From Torreya grandis (lineage: Eukaryota > Streptophyta > Pinopsida > Cupressales > Taxaceae): 64,000 nucleotides of DNA. The stretch lies in assembly GCA_037957365.1 (NCBI GenBank), contig JARHVA010000349.1:4266501-4330500 (forward strand). Reading direction: 5' to 3'. This document shows, in pieces, positions 45,290-56,188 of this stretch; positions within the stretch are counted from its first letter, which is position 1, and the number at the start of each line of letters is the position of its first letter. The position numbers and the translations under genes are program-made. The notes under the pieces were generated by a model. That model ran no database searches and had not been told where the DNA came from. It saw nothing but the letters and a program-made list of their open reading frames with translations.

Positions 45290-46609
45290 CTATCTTGATA
45301 GTGGAAAACATGATATGAAATGATGATGGTGAACATGATACAAAGGATAAAGATAAATTAGATAACCTACTAGTAGGGAGATCATCTGAACTGGCAAAGA
45401 GGTAAATTATTTCATTATTTAATTACTCTATTTGGGATATGATTTGGATCAGATCAGGAATGTTACTAGTGTTGGTGCCAAGGATATATTGATGTTGTAT
45501 TTACTGTGTAGACTTACTAAAGTTTATTTTATTATAGCGCTTGATGGTAAGCATCATGATAAAACACCATGAGGACTTGGATAAAATATGAATAAAGACT
45601 AAATTTTGATCTAATACTCAATTGAAAATAATGCACCAATGATCAAAACCATGATTATAATGTTGGTGTATGAACATAGATTGATTCAATAATAGTGTGA
45701 AAGGAATCACCCAATAAATGCATGTAGACTGAATCAAGGTAATAGTAATTAAAATAAAACTAGAAGGTAAAAAAATAAACAAACAAATAAAACACAAAAA
45801 AATAAAGAAAAAAAAGTAAAAAAACAAACAACAATAAATCACAATGTTAGCACAAAAAACACAACATAAACATGATGAAGAACATTTCCCTTAGAAAACA
45901 GGTGATAACTTAACAAACAAACATAATAGGGGAATAGAATAAAATAAAGGGGTGGTTGAGCTATCTCCATATGAATTAAGAAAGTGGGCATTGCCTACAT
46001 AATTCTATGGATGTGATATCCAACAAAAAATTCAATCCAAATGTAGTTCTCCTAAGAAATGGGATAGAAGAAATTGATGAGAAAGAAAATCATGATTGTA
46101 GAATAGAAGAATATGGGAATGACCTTGTAATATGGCAAGATCATGGGATAAAAGGGCAAGAATAATGGGAAAACTAAATGACAAGTAGTTTCTTGTGACC
46201 TAGTGAGGGTTCCCATAATCCTTAAGGCAAATAAGTGTTCAATACTTTTGGTTTTTCTAAATTGATTTTACAAATGTTTTTGGAATTTTTGGAGCATCTC
46301 AAATTGATTGAGAATGATGAGACACTAAATGGTCCAAACTTACAAAATAGTGAGAGTGTTTAAATTGAAAATGGTCATAAAATGGTGAGAGCATGATGGA
46401 AAAGGGGAACTAAGCTAACCTCAACATGTATTGATCATGACCCACATATTCCCAAAATGGCCTCAAGTCACAGTAGTTCCACCTTATAGTGGAGGAATCT
46501 AACTAATGTAGCATCAAATTCAAAAAAAATAGGCATAGTTGGAATAATGGCACAATACAACATAGGAATGGCAAGTTGGTAGGTTAAGGCATAATAAACA
46601 AATGTTTCC
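45290..46609 (-). other. 3' non-coding region of the Tat-like element, middle part
   Basis: No coding content on either strand. A-rich on the plus strand around 45740-45900. No hairpin unit was found in this part. Confidence 0.55.
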
Positions 46610-46742
46610 CCTAGTTTGCCCATAGGTGGTTATAAATAGGAAATAATGACACATATAAATGATACTAATTTGCCCATAGTTATCTATAATTATTAACAAG
46701 ACTAGTGAGACACTGATTTACCTAAAGGTGGTTATAATTAGG
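46610..46742 (-). repeat. Array of hairpin units, three copies
   Basis: 46610-46640 (CCTAGTT/AAATAGG, 6 of 7 pairs), 46664-46694 (ACTAATT/AATTATT, 6 of 7) and 46712-46742 (ACTGATT/AATTAGG, 5 plus a G-T pair). Centres are 17 bases, close to TGCCCATAGGTGGTTAT. Same type as at 28369-28667. Confidence 0.78.
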
Positions 46743-47079
46743 CCCACACAAACAAGGCATGATGTAGAAATAAAAAATAAATGAAGAATACAACTACCAA
46801 ACTTTTATCATATTAAATAATACAAATTTTGTCTAGAATTATTGAAACAACTACTAAAAATAATTTAAATCTTCATGCTGAAAGTGGAACCAAAGGATGA
46901 ACCAAGGTCAAATGGGCTATGTAGGGAGGGTTAAAACAACTTGGTCAATAGAAAAGGTATGGTAGAATAGAATAGTGTAATGACAAAGTGATAGAATGGT
47001 AAAATAATATGGTACAAAGAATAATGTTAATAATATGATACAAATTGAAATGATCCTTATAGAAAATGCACCAAGTCAC
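46743..47079 (-). other. 3' non-coding region of the Tat-like element, integrase-proximal part
   Basis: AT-rich with words like GTAGAATAGAATAG and AATAATATGGTACAAA; nothing else is visible. Confidence 0.5.
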
Positions 47080-48140
47080 TCAAGTGAAGTAAGTATTGAT
47101 GTGTATAATGTTTAATAGCTCATCAAATTCATCTCTATTTAGTGTGGTGAACCTATAGGCTCTAGTGACATAGTTTGTAATAATGATGAAAGGACCTACA
47201 TAGTTGGGTTTAAACTTGAATTTATGCTTCTTCTTAGTCATGGTATTCTTTTGGTTCTCTTTAAGGACAAGAATACAAAACTAAAATTATCTATGTTTCA
47301 CATATCAATTATAGTGGAAATTGAGTTGATTTTGATATGCTTGTTTGTTATTTACTACATTAATGCATTTCTTATCAAGTAACTCTAGATCTTACAAGTG
47401 ATCTACATGATAGTATTCATCATCTAGGACATGCTTCAAAGAGATGCATAATGAAGGTAACTCATCCTCAATGGGAAGAATGGCCTTAGTAACATAAACA
47501 AGTGAGTATGGAGTGGCACTTGTGGGAGTGCAGTGATTGGTATGGTATACCTAGAGGGCATGGAATATATGAAGGTGCCAATCATAGTCTTCATCAATAA
47601 TAATATTTTTAAGGATGTTGACAATGGTTTTGTTAGATGCTTTAGCCTCACTTTTACCTTGAGGGTAATATGTCATGGAATTTTTTTGAGTAATTTTGTA
47701 CTTAACATATAGTGATTCGACATCCTTATTTTTGAATGATCTACCATTATCAGATATAATTTTAGAAGGGATATCATAGTGATAAATGAGATGGTTAAGT
47801 ATGAATTTGGAAATTTAATTTCCAATCACATAAGTGAGGGGTATATCTTCAACCAACTTAGCGAAGTATTTTTTGGTTGTGAGGATATGTTTATAGCCAT
47901 TAGATGAGGTGGGGTTTATCTTCCCAGTGATATTGAGGCCCCATGTAGCAAATTTCCATGGTGTCAACATTGGTTTCAAAGTCTTGGCTAGGGCATGAAT
48001 CAAATTAGCATGCTATTGACATTTATCACATCTGTTCACACATACAACTACATCTACATCCATCATTTTCCAATAGCATCCAATATGTAAGATCATTTTG
48101 GATAGGATGGACCCACTAGTGTGGGATCCATATACCCCTT
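47080..48140 (-). pseudogene. Tat-like integrase relic
   Basis: Minus-strand reading: LTPWKFATWGLNITGKINP with first D changed to N (about 47945-47925), KIISDNGRSFKN (second D), YYPQGKSEAKASNKTI (E), DYDWHLHIFHAL, TPTSATPYSLVYVTKAILPIEDELPSL and the tail KFKFKPNYVGPFII. The TWG-DLIGKI-P-SS-G and ATPFSLVYG-EAVLP blocks are typical of Tat-group integrases. Open parts: 47815-48003 and 47436-47651, with frame changes between. The second overlapping frame reads the ATPYSLVY block. Confidence 0.9.
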
Positions 48141-48479
48141 CATAAACTTCCCTTAATGTTAAGATAGATTATATCAAAGGTAAACAATGAATTAGAGTTC
48201 CATCAAAACTATGGTCGTATAGGGTTGGCATGAGTAAGGTATAAAATAGGGAATTATAGATGAAGGCTTTGGTTTATTTATGGGATAAGTATGGTGGAAT
48301 AGTTTGATCATGAAGGTAAGTGTAAAATTTTTAATACCAAGTAGAGTTGGGACCAACAATATCATAAATCATTTCAATGGTTGATGGTTCATGAGCTGGT
48401 ACTAGTAGATTTTCAATGAGAAACTAGTATTCTTTGGTTGTACCTTTTTGTGAAATGAATGGCCTAATAGTATCCATGG
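48141..48479 (-). pseudogene. Tat-like RNase H-integrase linker
   Basis: Degenerate coding sequence (NLLVPAHEPSTIEMIYDIV and similar) between RNase H and integrase. No domain assigned. Confidence 0.5.
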
Positions 48480-48830
48480 AATTTTTAGTTATATTATTGT
48501 CCCTTAGTATATGTTTAAACTAGATGTTGACACTATACTACTTGAGATTGTTGACTATGGCCTTATACAGAACCATCTTATCATCTTTGCTCTAAAAATG
48601 GTCTATAACATGATTGATGATTAACTAAGAATTACCATAAACCTTTGATGTTATATGTTCCATTGTACAACCTATCAAAGACCTACAATAAGTGCTTCAT
48701 ATTCAACCATGTTGTTGGTACAAGGAAAGTTGATCTTGAATGACTAAAGGATTAGATCCACTCATGGAGTGATAAATAAAAGGCTTGCCTTTGATCCATG
48801 TGTTACGAATAATCCATCAAAATATGAATG
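48480..48830 (-). pseudogene. Tat-like extra RNase H, downstream of RT
   Basis: Minus-strand blocks: YFDG at 48813-48824 (first D), ASLLFITP, FPCTNNMVEYEALIVGL at about 48745-48675, and KVYGNS-stop-LIINHV (third acidic residue changed to N). This is the same domain type as at 11398-11795 and 58598-58985, but placed between RT and integrase as usual for Tat elements. Confidence 0.85.
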
Positions 48831-48834
48831 ATTC

Positions 48835-49340
48835 CAATTTATTGATACAAAATATTCCTAATAGACTGGTTAATGTTGTCTTGTATTAGTCCTTTGGTGT
48901 GATTAGGATTTGATTATAGCTTGAGAATTTGTTTATTAGTGAAATCATCTCATTACCCATTGTGGAATTGATAATCATGTCAATATTTGTCAAATAAAGT
49001 CATCTTTGGGGTACACCTTGTTAATGTTCTTGAAATTAGTATAGATTTTGATTCTTTTTGGTTTCTTTCTAATGGGTACAACATTGGAAATACATTCAAA
49101 ATAGTCAATTGGTATAATACATCTCTCTTCCGAAATCTTTTCCAATTCTTTATTTACTAATAAAGTATTGTGAGGATGCATCTTGCATAACTTTTATTTA
49201 ATGGTTTTGGCATCAAGATGTACTACAAGGTGGTGAAAAACCAAGGTGGGGTCTAAACCTATCATTTTATAATAGGCCCATGCAAATATATTTACCAATT
49301 ACCTAAATAGGGCTATAAGGACTTCATGCTCCTCCTCAGT
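48835..49340 (-). pseudogene. Tat-like reverse transcriptase, C-terminal half deleted
   Basis: Minus-strand reading: NIFAWAYYKMIGLDP, HNTLLVNKELEKISEE, ISNVVPIRKKPKRIKIYTNF, NINKVYPKDDF (open 48990-49181), then INSTMGNEMISLINKFSSYNQI and TSLLGIFC. Right after this, at about 48835-48840, the sequence enters the extra RNase H (YFDG). The Y-x-D-D palm box, the rest of RT and the gypsy RNase H are missing, so this copy has an internal deletion of over 1 kb judged against the usual spacing. Confidence 0.85.
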
Positions 49341-50700
49341 GAGGGATGCAACTAATTTAATCCATTTCAGGTCATCTAGAGTCTCAATGTTTACCTCTAT
49401 TATATCTTCCACTAGAATGGTCAAACCATATTCAATAATAGTGGGCAAAGTTTTAAACTATTTTTTAGTGGTATATTCCTCTTTAGGACTAGTTTTTAAA
49501 GTTATCAAATCAAAATCCCTTAAGGGTAGGGATGGCCATGTTACAAATGTAGTTGGAAACTCTTAGATGATGTAATTGAAAGCTTGTTGTTCTTCCAGAC
49601 TAATTTTAGACCCATAGACAAGCTCATCATTATTGGTGTACTAGATGATTTGATCAAAAGTTTTTTCTTCTTCAAGACTAAACTCATTCCCATAGACAAG
49701 TTCAACATTGGTGGTCTCCTAGTTTATATTCTAAGGTTGAACACCCCTATATAATGGCACCTAAAATAGGTTTTCACCACTAGACTGGCCTTTATCTTTA
49801 CTATTTCCCTAGTCCAAAAGAACCTCAAAGAGGTTTTCACTTTAGGACCTCAATGTTTTATTTAAATGCTTTTAGCTAAAGGCATTCACTCGCTCTCCAA
49901 AATAGGCTTTAGGATCCAACTTGATTGAGAACCCTTTTTGTAGTCTCCCAATGGAGTGTTGTCCCTAAGGCCTACAAAATCATAGAAGGCCTCATCATTT
50001 TGGAACTCATGAACTAGCACATGTGATTCTTTTTGGCCATAGCATATCAGTTGGGGATAGTATAATGGTAGTGGATTATGATAAATAATAGATCAAATGG
50101 TCCAAATGAAATTATTATTAAATAATTTTATATGGGATAGGTCATCAAAAGGGATATGATCAAACTCTATTTCATTTCTAACATCATCATCACTAGTTGA
50201 TGGTGATGGAACTCAAATAAGATACATGCGGTCACCCCTAGGTGGTTTAAATCCAATTCCATAGGTTCCTTTATACCTAGTCATAGAAATTGGATCAAGT
50301 GTCCCTTGTTGATTTGGCTAAAGGCCTCCTCTTTCATAGTCTTGGTTTTCCATGATCCGATTAGGAATGAGATGTTTGGAATTATTGTAGAAATTAGCCA
50401 ATTTTTCATTATATAGCTATGACTCATCACCTTTGAGTGGATATGAAAGTGACATGTGTTAGACTATGTATCTGGCCTTTGCCCTTTCTTTGTCATTATG
50501 TGAGTGGTTTAGCTTTTGGTCTTCCAAATGAATTTGGGTTCTATGGAAGCTTTCTAATGTGAAATGTGTCATGGGTCAAATATTCTCCTAGGCTATTATT
50601 TGAGATTGTATAATGACTAGACATTTTAGGAAGTTCACCTCTAGTGAATCAATAATTATTGATTTCCCCTTGTCTTTATTGGCCACTAGATTCATGCCAA
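49341..50700 (-). pseudogene. Tat-like protease-RT linker region
   Basis: Readable minus-strand blocks include MTRYKGTYGIGFKPPRGD (about 50290-50235) and EFDHIPFDDLSHIKLFNNNF (about 50170-50105). Long linkers of this sort lie between protease and RT in Tat elements. No catalytic domain is visible. Plus-strand ORFs here are shadows. Confidence 0.6.
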
Positions 50701-51130
50701 AATGGTATTTATAGATTTTGAACTTAGCCTCTAAAATACTTACAATGCTCATATGGATGCAAATCTCCTAGAATATTAATCTTCATTCTTTAATGGGAGA
50801 ACTTGATACACTAGTGAAATATTGATGGGATTACATGAATATCATGTATCTAAGGTCTACTCAAAAGTATATTATATGACAAATCAAGATCTAACACATG
50901 GCATAGTGTATCATGCGTCAAAGGCCCAATGATAACTAATAGACTAATGGTGCCTTGTGATTTTCATTTTTCATTTTTGTATGCTTTAATGGTGATTATT
51001 TCTACTTGAAGATCTACTGTCATGTAATCAAGAAGCTTGATGAGCTTTAGAGACACAATATTCAATCCTAATCCATTGTCTATGCAAACATGTTTCAATT
51101 TGTACCATGTTATGTACACTTTGATGTATA
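50701..51130 (-). pseudogene. Tat-like protease region relic
   Basis: Minus-strand blocks: YMTVDLQVEIITIKAYKNEK, then CHVLDLDLSYNILLSRP and HVIPSIFHXCIKFSH. In Tat elements the protease C-terminal half reads D--SYNALLGRPW-H---AVPST-HQ-LKF, which fits. The active-site D-x-G is not clearly seen. Confidence 0.7.
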
Positions 51131-52549
51131 ATGGATTATTATGTAGTAGCCAAGGGGTGACATATTGCTTTGGTTATAATGTTAAATATTAGCCTAGAGT
51201 GGGTTGTCTAACCAAATCTTGAAATTCGTGTAGGGATATGTCATTAATAACTTCTAATTAACCAAGGAACTCTATCAAGATGTTTTTTGGATAGTAGATG
51301 TATGAAAAAATATAAAATGGAGATTTGTGTTGGCATCTTCTACAATTGTTCCACAATGTCAAATTTATTTTCTTAAATAATAAGAAATGGCTTGTTCTTA
51401 GCCACAATGGTTGGTTAGATGATGGGTGAAGTGGTGGATGGCTGTGGTCCTAGTATGGTAATCCTTGACCACTAAGTTGTGATTACCCAGTTAGGATTAG
51501 GTATAGGACCATTATTGCTAACAAATAATGGTGGAGGGGGACCAGATATGATAAGTCTCAATTTTTAGTGCACTTATGTGTGGTCACAAGATATGATGAG
51601 TTATTGGTATAAGGTCCAAACATGGGAATCCCTACTTGATGGTTCACCTGTATGTGGTTCTAAGTCAAGGAAGGATTATCAACATCGGTTGGTTGATTGG
51701 GAAATATTAGCAATGGTCTTGTCAAATTGGTAATTAGTATTAGATTGATGGAAATAGTGTTAACTTGACCTCCTATGACATGGCCTACAAGCATGTTGTA
51801 GTCATGTGAGATTGCATGGTAGGCCTATTTGTTGTTGGCATCATTATGGCCTTAGTTCTATCTATTATTTTAACATTATTAGTTTTGTTATTAATTATGT
51901 TTATTCTATTGGTTTAGCCTTGGATGTTGATACTATTGTTGTTTTTGTTGCACTCACCACTATTGTTGGTTTTTTTGGTTGTTATGTTGGGGAAAAGGAT
52001 TATGATAAATGCCTATGTTATGATTGGAGGTGGAAGCTCCATGATCCAATGTGGTCTCTCCATTTTCCAACATATTCTTTATGACATGTTTGATTTGAAC
52101 ATAATACTGCAAATTATGGTCATTAACCTAATGATATTCATAGAATTAATTTGGCTTATACCAATCTAGATAGTTAGTACCCTCAAGAACTTACCCTTTT
52201 GAAATAAGCCATTTAATCAAGTTAGCTATAGAAAGCTTGTGAAACACTAATTTAATGGGTTTTCTAGGGTTACTAAAGATATAATGAGTAGGTACATTTC
52301 TCCTTGGAGGAGTGTTTTTCAAAGGCATAGGTTATTGAATTTGTCATGCTCGCTACAGAGGTTGTTGGTTAGGAGTTATATATTGTCACATAGGATATGA
52401 AAATGGTGTTTTCACCATTTGAACATGTTGTGACTCAGTTACTCCATTTCCTAAAACATTCTTGTTGTGATTGAACTACTTTGGTTTGTCATATTTATTA
52501 GCCTAGGTTTGCTATGATGATTACACTTGGACTGAATTTTGATTTTGGC
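51131..52549 (-). pseudogene. Tat-like gag C-terminal, Gln/Asn-rich region
   Basis: Minus-strand reading is rich in Gln, Asn and His (for example NMLENGETTLDHGASTSN, NHIQVNHQVGIPMFGP). Stops are frequent. Plus-strand open frames (51806-52169) are the complement of this biased sequence and not genes. Confidence 0.5.
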
Positions 52550-53140
52550 CATTGTTTTAGTTTTGGTTTTGGATTTGATTTGATGAGGATAGTTTAATGG
52601 TCCCTTTATTAATGAGGGTTATTTCATTACCAAACCTTTTTCAATTATATCTTTAAAAGTAAGTGCACACTATAACTCCAAATAGTAATATATCTCATTG
52701 TGTAGATTTATGGTAAACACAATGGCTAGTTTCCTATCAAGTAGACTATGGGTAAATTGGCTTGTAAGGGTTCTCCATCACTATAAATAGATTATGAAGC
52801 TTTCACCAGACTTTTGTTCTGTTTGTGTTAAATATACCAATGAAATCTTATGCCCAAGATTATAATAGAGTTTCTTCATCACAAACTTGTCTAAAAGATC
52901 ATCAAAATCAAATACTAAATTCTTGGAAAACCTTAGGAACCATTTCAAGGCTTGTATTACTAGGCTTCTTGCAAATAATAGTAATAAGTATATGTCACTA
53001 TAGGCCATTGGCTGGCATGCAATAAATAATTATGTCATATGGGACTTGGGGTTACCTTTCCCCTTGTATTTTTCAAACTTTGGTGGCACATACCCTAGAA
53101 TAAATGGTATCTAAAAGTACTCCATGTTAAAAGGGTAAGA
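52550..53140 (-). pseudogene. gag: Tat-like gag core relic
   Basis: Minus-strand blocks: GYVPPKFEKYKGKGNPKSHM, then open 52781-53008 with LLFARSLVIQALKWFLRF, DFDDLLDKFVMKKLYYNLGH and LTQTEQKSGESFIIYLQRWR. The sequence P-F--Y-G-GNP--H, ...ALKWF..., ...TKQK-GESF--FLQRWR is the Tat/Ogre-type Gag signature. Confidence 0.9.
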
Positions 53141-53856
53141 ACACACATCATCCAACTTGAAATTTTTGGTTTATTTCCCTGCTTGGATGAGGGTAATTAC
53201 ATCCTTCATTTGTTTTAACTCTTGTGTAAGGAAATTAGTGGGATTATTGGCCTATTGAGGTGGAGGTTGTGTGGTCAAAAGTGTATTACTTTGAACAAGG
53301 TATGATGGAAGCATTTACTGGGGAATGTTGGATTAGCTAGGGAATACACCAAAATATGCATATGTGTATTAGGGTACATTTATTGAAATTACATGTACTA
53401 CAGTGTGATATTCTAGTTGGGATTGGGTATGTAGGCCTGATGTTGGGAATACTATGGTTGGGATGGAGGAATATGGCCGTATTGTGCTTGTTGAGGTTAA
53501 ACAGGGACATGTTGTTGACTATTCATACCTTAATGATTGATGATAAATTATGAAACAAGACCTTATATTTAAAATTGTGGCACATTTTGAATGAAAGGAA
53601 ATTATTTCCTAATAGGTACTTGAGGAATATTGGAACATCTTGGTTGCATGGATCACTATTGGGTAGTGGATGCATGTTGGAGATTCAACATTTGTTGCTA
53701 ACCAATATTAGCACATTGCTAGTTAAACATCATTTGGTTTTGGATTGGCATGTTAGTCCATGACTAAATAGGTATGTTCATTGCTACCTAGTGAGGTGGA
53801 ACACTGGTTGTCCCTTGTTGAGGTGGAAATATGTTTTACCTTGACTACATGGGTAC
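53141..53856 (-). pseudogene. Tat-like gag N-terminal region
   Basis: Minus strand shows a Gln/Pro/Asn-rich stretch (FPPQQGTTSVPPH at about 53840-53800, QPPPQ, NPTNFLTQELKQMKDVITLI at about 53245-53190) that leads into the core. It stops at 53856 where the Gypsy-2 LTR begins. Confidence 0.6.
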
Positions 53857-55980
53857 GTTTGACCAAATTTGACCCTACAAGTCAAATTGGGACCCCTATA
53901 GGTAAAAAAATGGTTTTTTAGATGTTTTATGGGTATAATATTTTTTCATGGGGTTTTTATAGTCAATTTTATGCCTTTTATCCTTGGTCTTAGTCATTTT
54001 AATCCTTATTTCTCTTTCACCCATTTAAACATCATAAAAGGATGATTTAATGACTTGTATGCCCTCCTTGGGTAAATTGAAGTCTTAAAAATGTTATGTC
54101 ATGCCCCATGTGTCCTAATAAGTCTTAATTAACTTTTCCTAACTAAAAAGTGATAGGTTCTTCAAAGGAAATAGTAGTTTTCTTAGAAAAAGGGGAGTTT
54201 TCTTGAGGTGTATGGACTTGTATAGCCTCATATATTTCATGACACTTTAGGAGTGTCATTTTAGATTAAACACACTTTTTATAATGATAATTTTGATTAT
54301 AATCTCCAAGAAATTAATAAAAATTCTTCTCTTTTATTCCACTAGGCTTAGCAAGCAAGAATGGTCCTCAGGTTTTAAAATGGTATGACTAGCATAAGAG
54401 GTTTCAGGAAAAATGATCCTAAGGGTGTATTATACACTAAATAAAATTACATCTGATGTTTATTTTCAAAACAATGGTGGTTTATTCTTTATGAATTTTT
54501 TTTAAGAAGTCGACTTATCAAATTTGCTTGCCAATTTGTAAACCCTATAGGTTTTGTTCTTGTTGAGCTATTCTATGTAACTCAAAGAGTGAGATGACTT
54601 ATAAAGGAATTTTAAATCCTTATCACATTTTAATCATAATTTTTTTCAAGTTTGGAAGTGTTTTGATGAACCAACTAACTCAATTTTCAAGGAGTGAAAA
54701 GATGGAGTTTGAGTCATTTTTTCCAATTGTTGGAGATTTCTTCTATGTTATGGTTATAATTGGTATGAAGTGATGTATTATTTCTCCTATATGCATATTT
54801 ATCACCTTACATGTCAAATCCAACTTAAAAAACCACTTCAAGATCCAAGAGAGTAATGTAAATGAACAAAATGATCACCTATAGTAGTTATATGACTTGC
54901 TACCTCTTGGAGGAATGTGAAAATGTGTGTTTAAGTGTTATTTGATATTTTAAAGGTTTCAAAATTATTTGTCATATTTTTTAAGGGTGTTTAAAATATT
55001 TGATACAAGTAAAACCTTGATATTACCTTCCAAGTAACTTATGGCATTTTGGGACAAATTTTTAAAACTAGAAAAATAAAGGTATAGGTAGTTTTTTAGG
55101 TATCCTTGTATAGAGTTGCATTGATTTATAGGACCTCCAAGTACACTTGTATTCAATATCCCACATGGGTATATAAATTTTAAATATAAGTGAGGTGTTT
55201 GAGTATAGGAATATGATTTTCAAGATCCCTTGAGTTGCTCTTCTAGACACTGAAATCACTTTGTGTTGTCTACAGCCAAGAGAAGATTTGTCAAATATTG
55301 AAAGCACAAGGAAGGTCTTGTGGTATTCATGAAGACTTCAATGGGTTTAGGTAAACCCTATAAATTTTTGTATTTGAATGTCTCTTGAATTAATAAACAA
55401 GTGAATTTTCCTACTTACATGTTGCATAATTGAGTCTGGTTGCAAATCTTGTTGATCTTATTTAGTAAAAGATAGTATTTTATAGCATGTTATCTTTGAT
55501 TGTCCACCAAGTATGCAAAAGAGTAATTTTTATAGGTCTTTGTTAGAATTACTTATTTTTTATGGAATTTTTAGAAGTGGTTTATGAATATATTCTCCAA
55601 AGGATCATTCATTATCCTTCTTATTCATCAATATACCTCTTGAACCTAGCATATGAAACATTGATGCAATGATATATCTTGAGTTATGATTTATGTGTGA
55701 AAGAAGTTTTAATTTGATCTAAGTAGTATAAGTTCAATCAATAGGAGGAAACTAATTATTGGTGCATCACCTTTTATTTTTATTTTTTCTTCTTTACCCT
55801 TTTCATTCAAACTTGATAAGTAAGAAAGTGCTTCAAAGAATTCATCAAGGGAATTATCCCTTCTAGAGATTCATCTCACCTATTGGTTACCCACAACTTG
55901 TGAGATGTTTCCATTATGCCACTTAGATGAGGAGAGCTAAGACATCTCCTCAAGGGGTGGAAATCCAAGTGACTAATTTT
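53857..55980 (+). repeat. Gypsy-2 left LTR
   Basis: Starts near GTTTGACCAAATTTGACC and ends GTGACTAATTT, aligned with the end of the Gypsy-1 LTRs (GTGACAATAAT). It matches 62341-63855 with about 85% identity by eye. TATA-like CCTATAAATT at 55357-55366 and AATAAA at 55392-55397. Confidence 0.88.
55357..55366 (+). promoter_or_regulatory. TATA-like box of the Gypsy-2 left LTR
   Basis: CCTATAAATT lies just where the right LTR stops matching, so it has no partner in the window. AATAAA follows 26 bases downstream. Confidence 0.5.
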
Positions 55981-55998
55981 TGGCATGCCCAATGGGAC
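55981..55998 (+). other. Gypsy-2 primer binding site
   Basis: TGGCATGCCCAATGGGAC directly follows the LTR. The form TGGC-x-x-x-CCC-x-x-TGGGAC is common next to plant gypsy LTRs. Confidence 0.7.
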
Positions 55999-56188
55999 TC
56001 TAAGAACTAAAAGATTATCTAATATTGGTGATAATATTAGAATATTTGTATTTTTAAGAACATCTTTATTTAGTACCTAGTGACTTCACTAAGTTTGCAA
56101 CTCTTTGGTTGTTGATCAATCCCTATTTTCCATGCCAAAATTGACCAATAGGTCTGATACTAATGGTATAACTTTTGAGTTTGTGTAA
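55999..56188 (+). other. Gypsy-2 leader
   Basis: Short, AT-rich, no feature beyond the TTGGTGATAATATTAG word at about 56018. Confidence 0.5.

Larger units (their letters stand above)
27290..53856 (-). mobile_element. Tat-like Ty3/gypsy element, minus strand, split by nested insertions
   Basis: Reading right to left: gag (53130-52550), Gln-rich region, protease (51110-50750), linker, RT (49330-48840), extra RNase H (48830-48480), integrase (48140-47080), a long 3' non-coding region with hairpin units (47079-45259 and 28690-28157) and the 3' LTR (28156-27290). The chromovirus at 28691-45253 sits in the non-coding region. Gypsy-2 begins at 53857 next to the N-terminal gag region, so the 5' LTR, if it exists, is beyond the window. 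The domain order is the one known for Tat/Ogre/Retand elements. Confidence 0.85.

Noticed and set aside
51806..52169. Plus-strand ORFs of 92 and 81 codons with hydrophobic content
   Set aside because: They are the complement of the Gln/Asn-rich minus-strand gag region of the Tat-like element, which has family matches on both sides.
52825..53025. Plus-strand ORF opposite gag
   Set aside because: Shadow of the minus-strand Tat-like gag core at 52781-53008.
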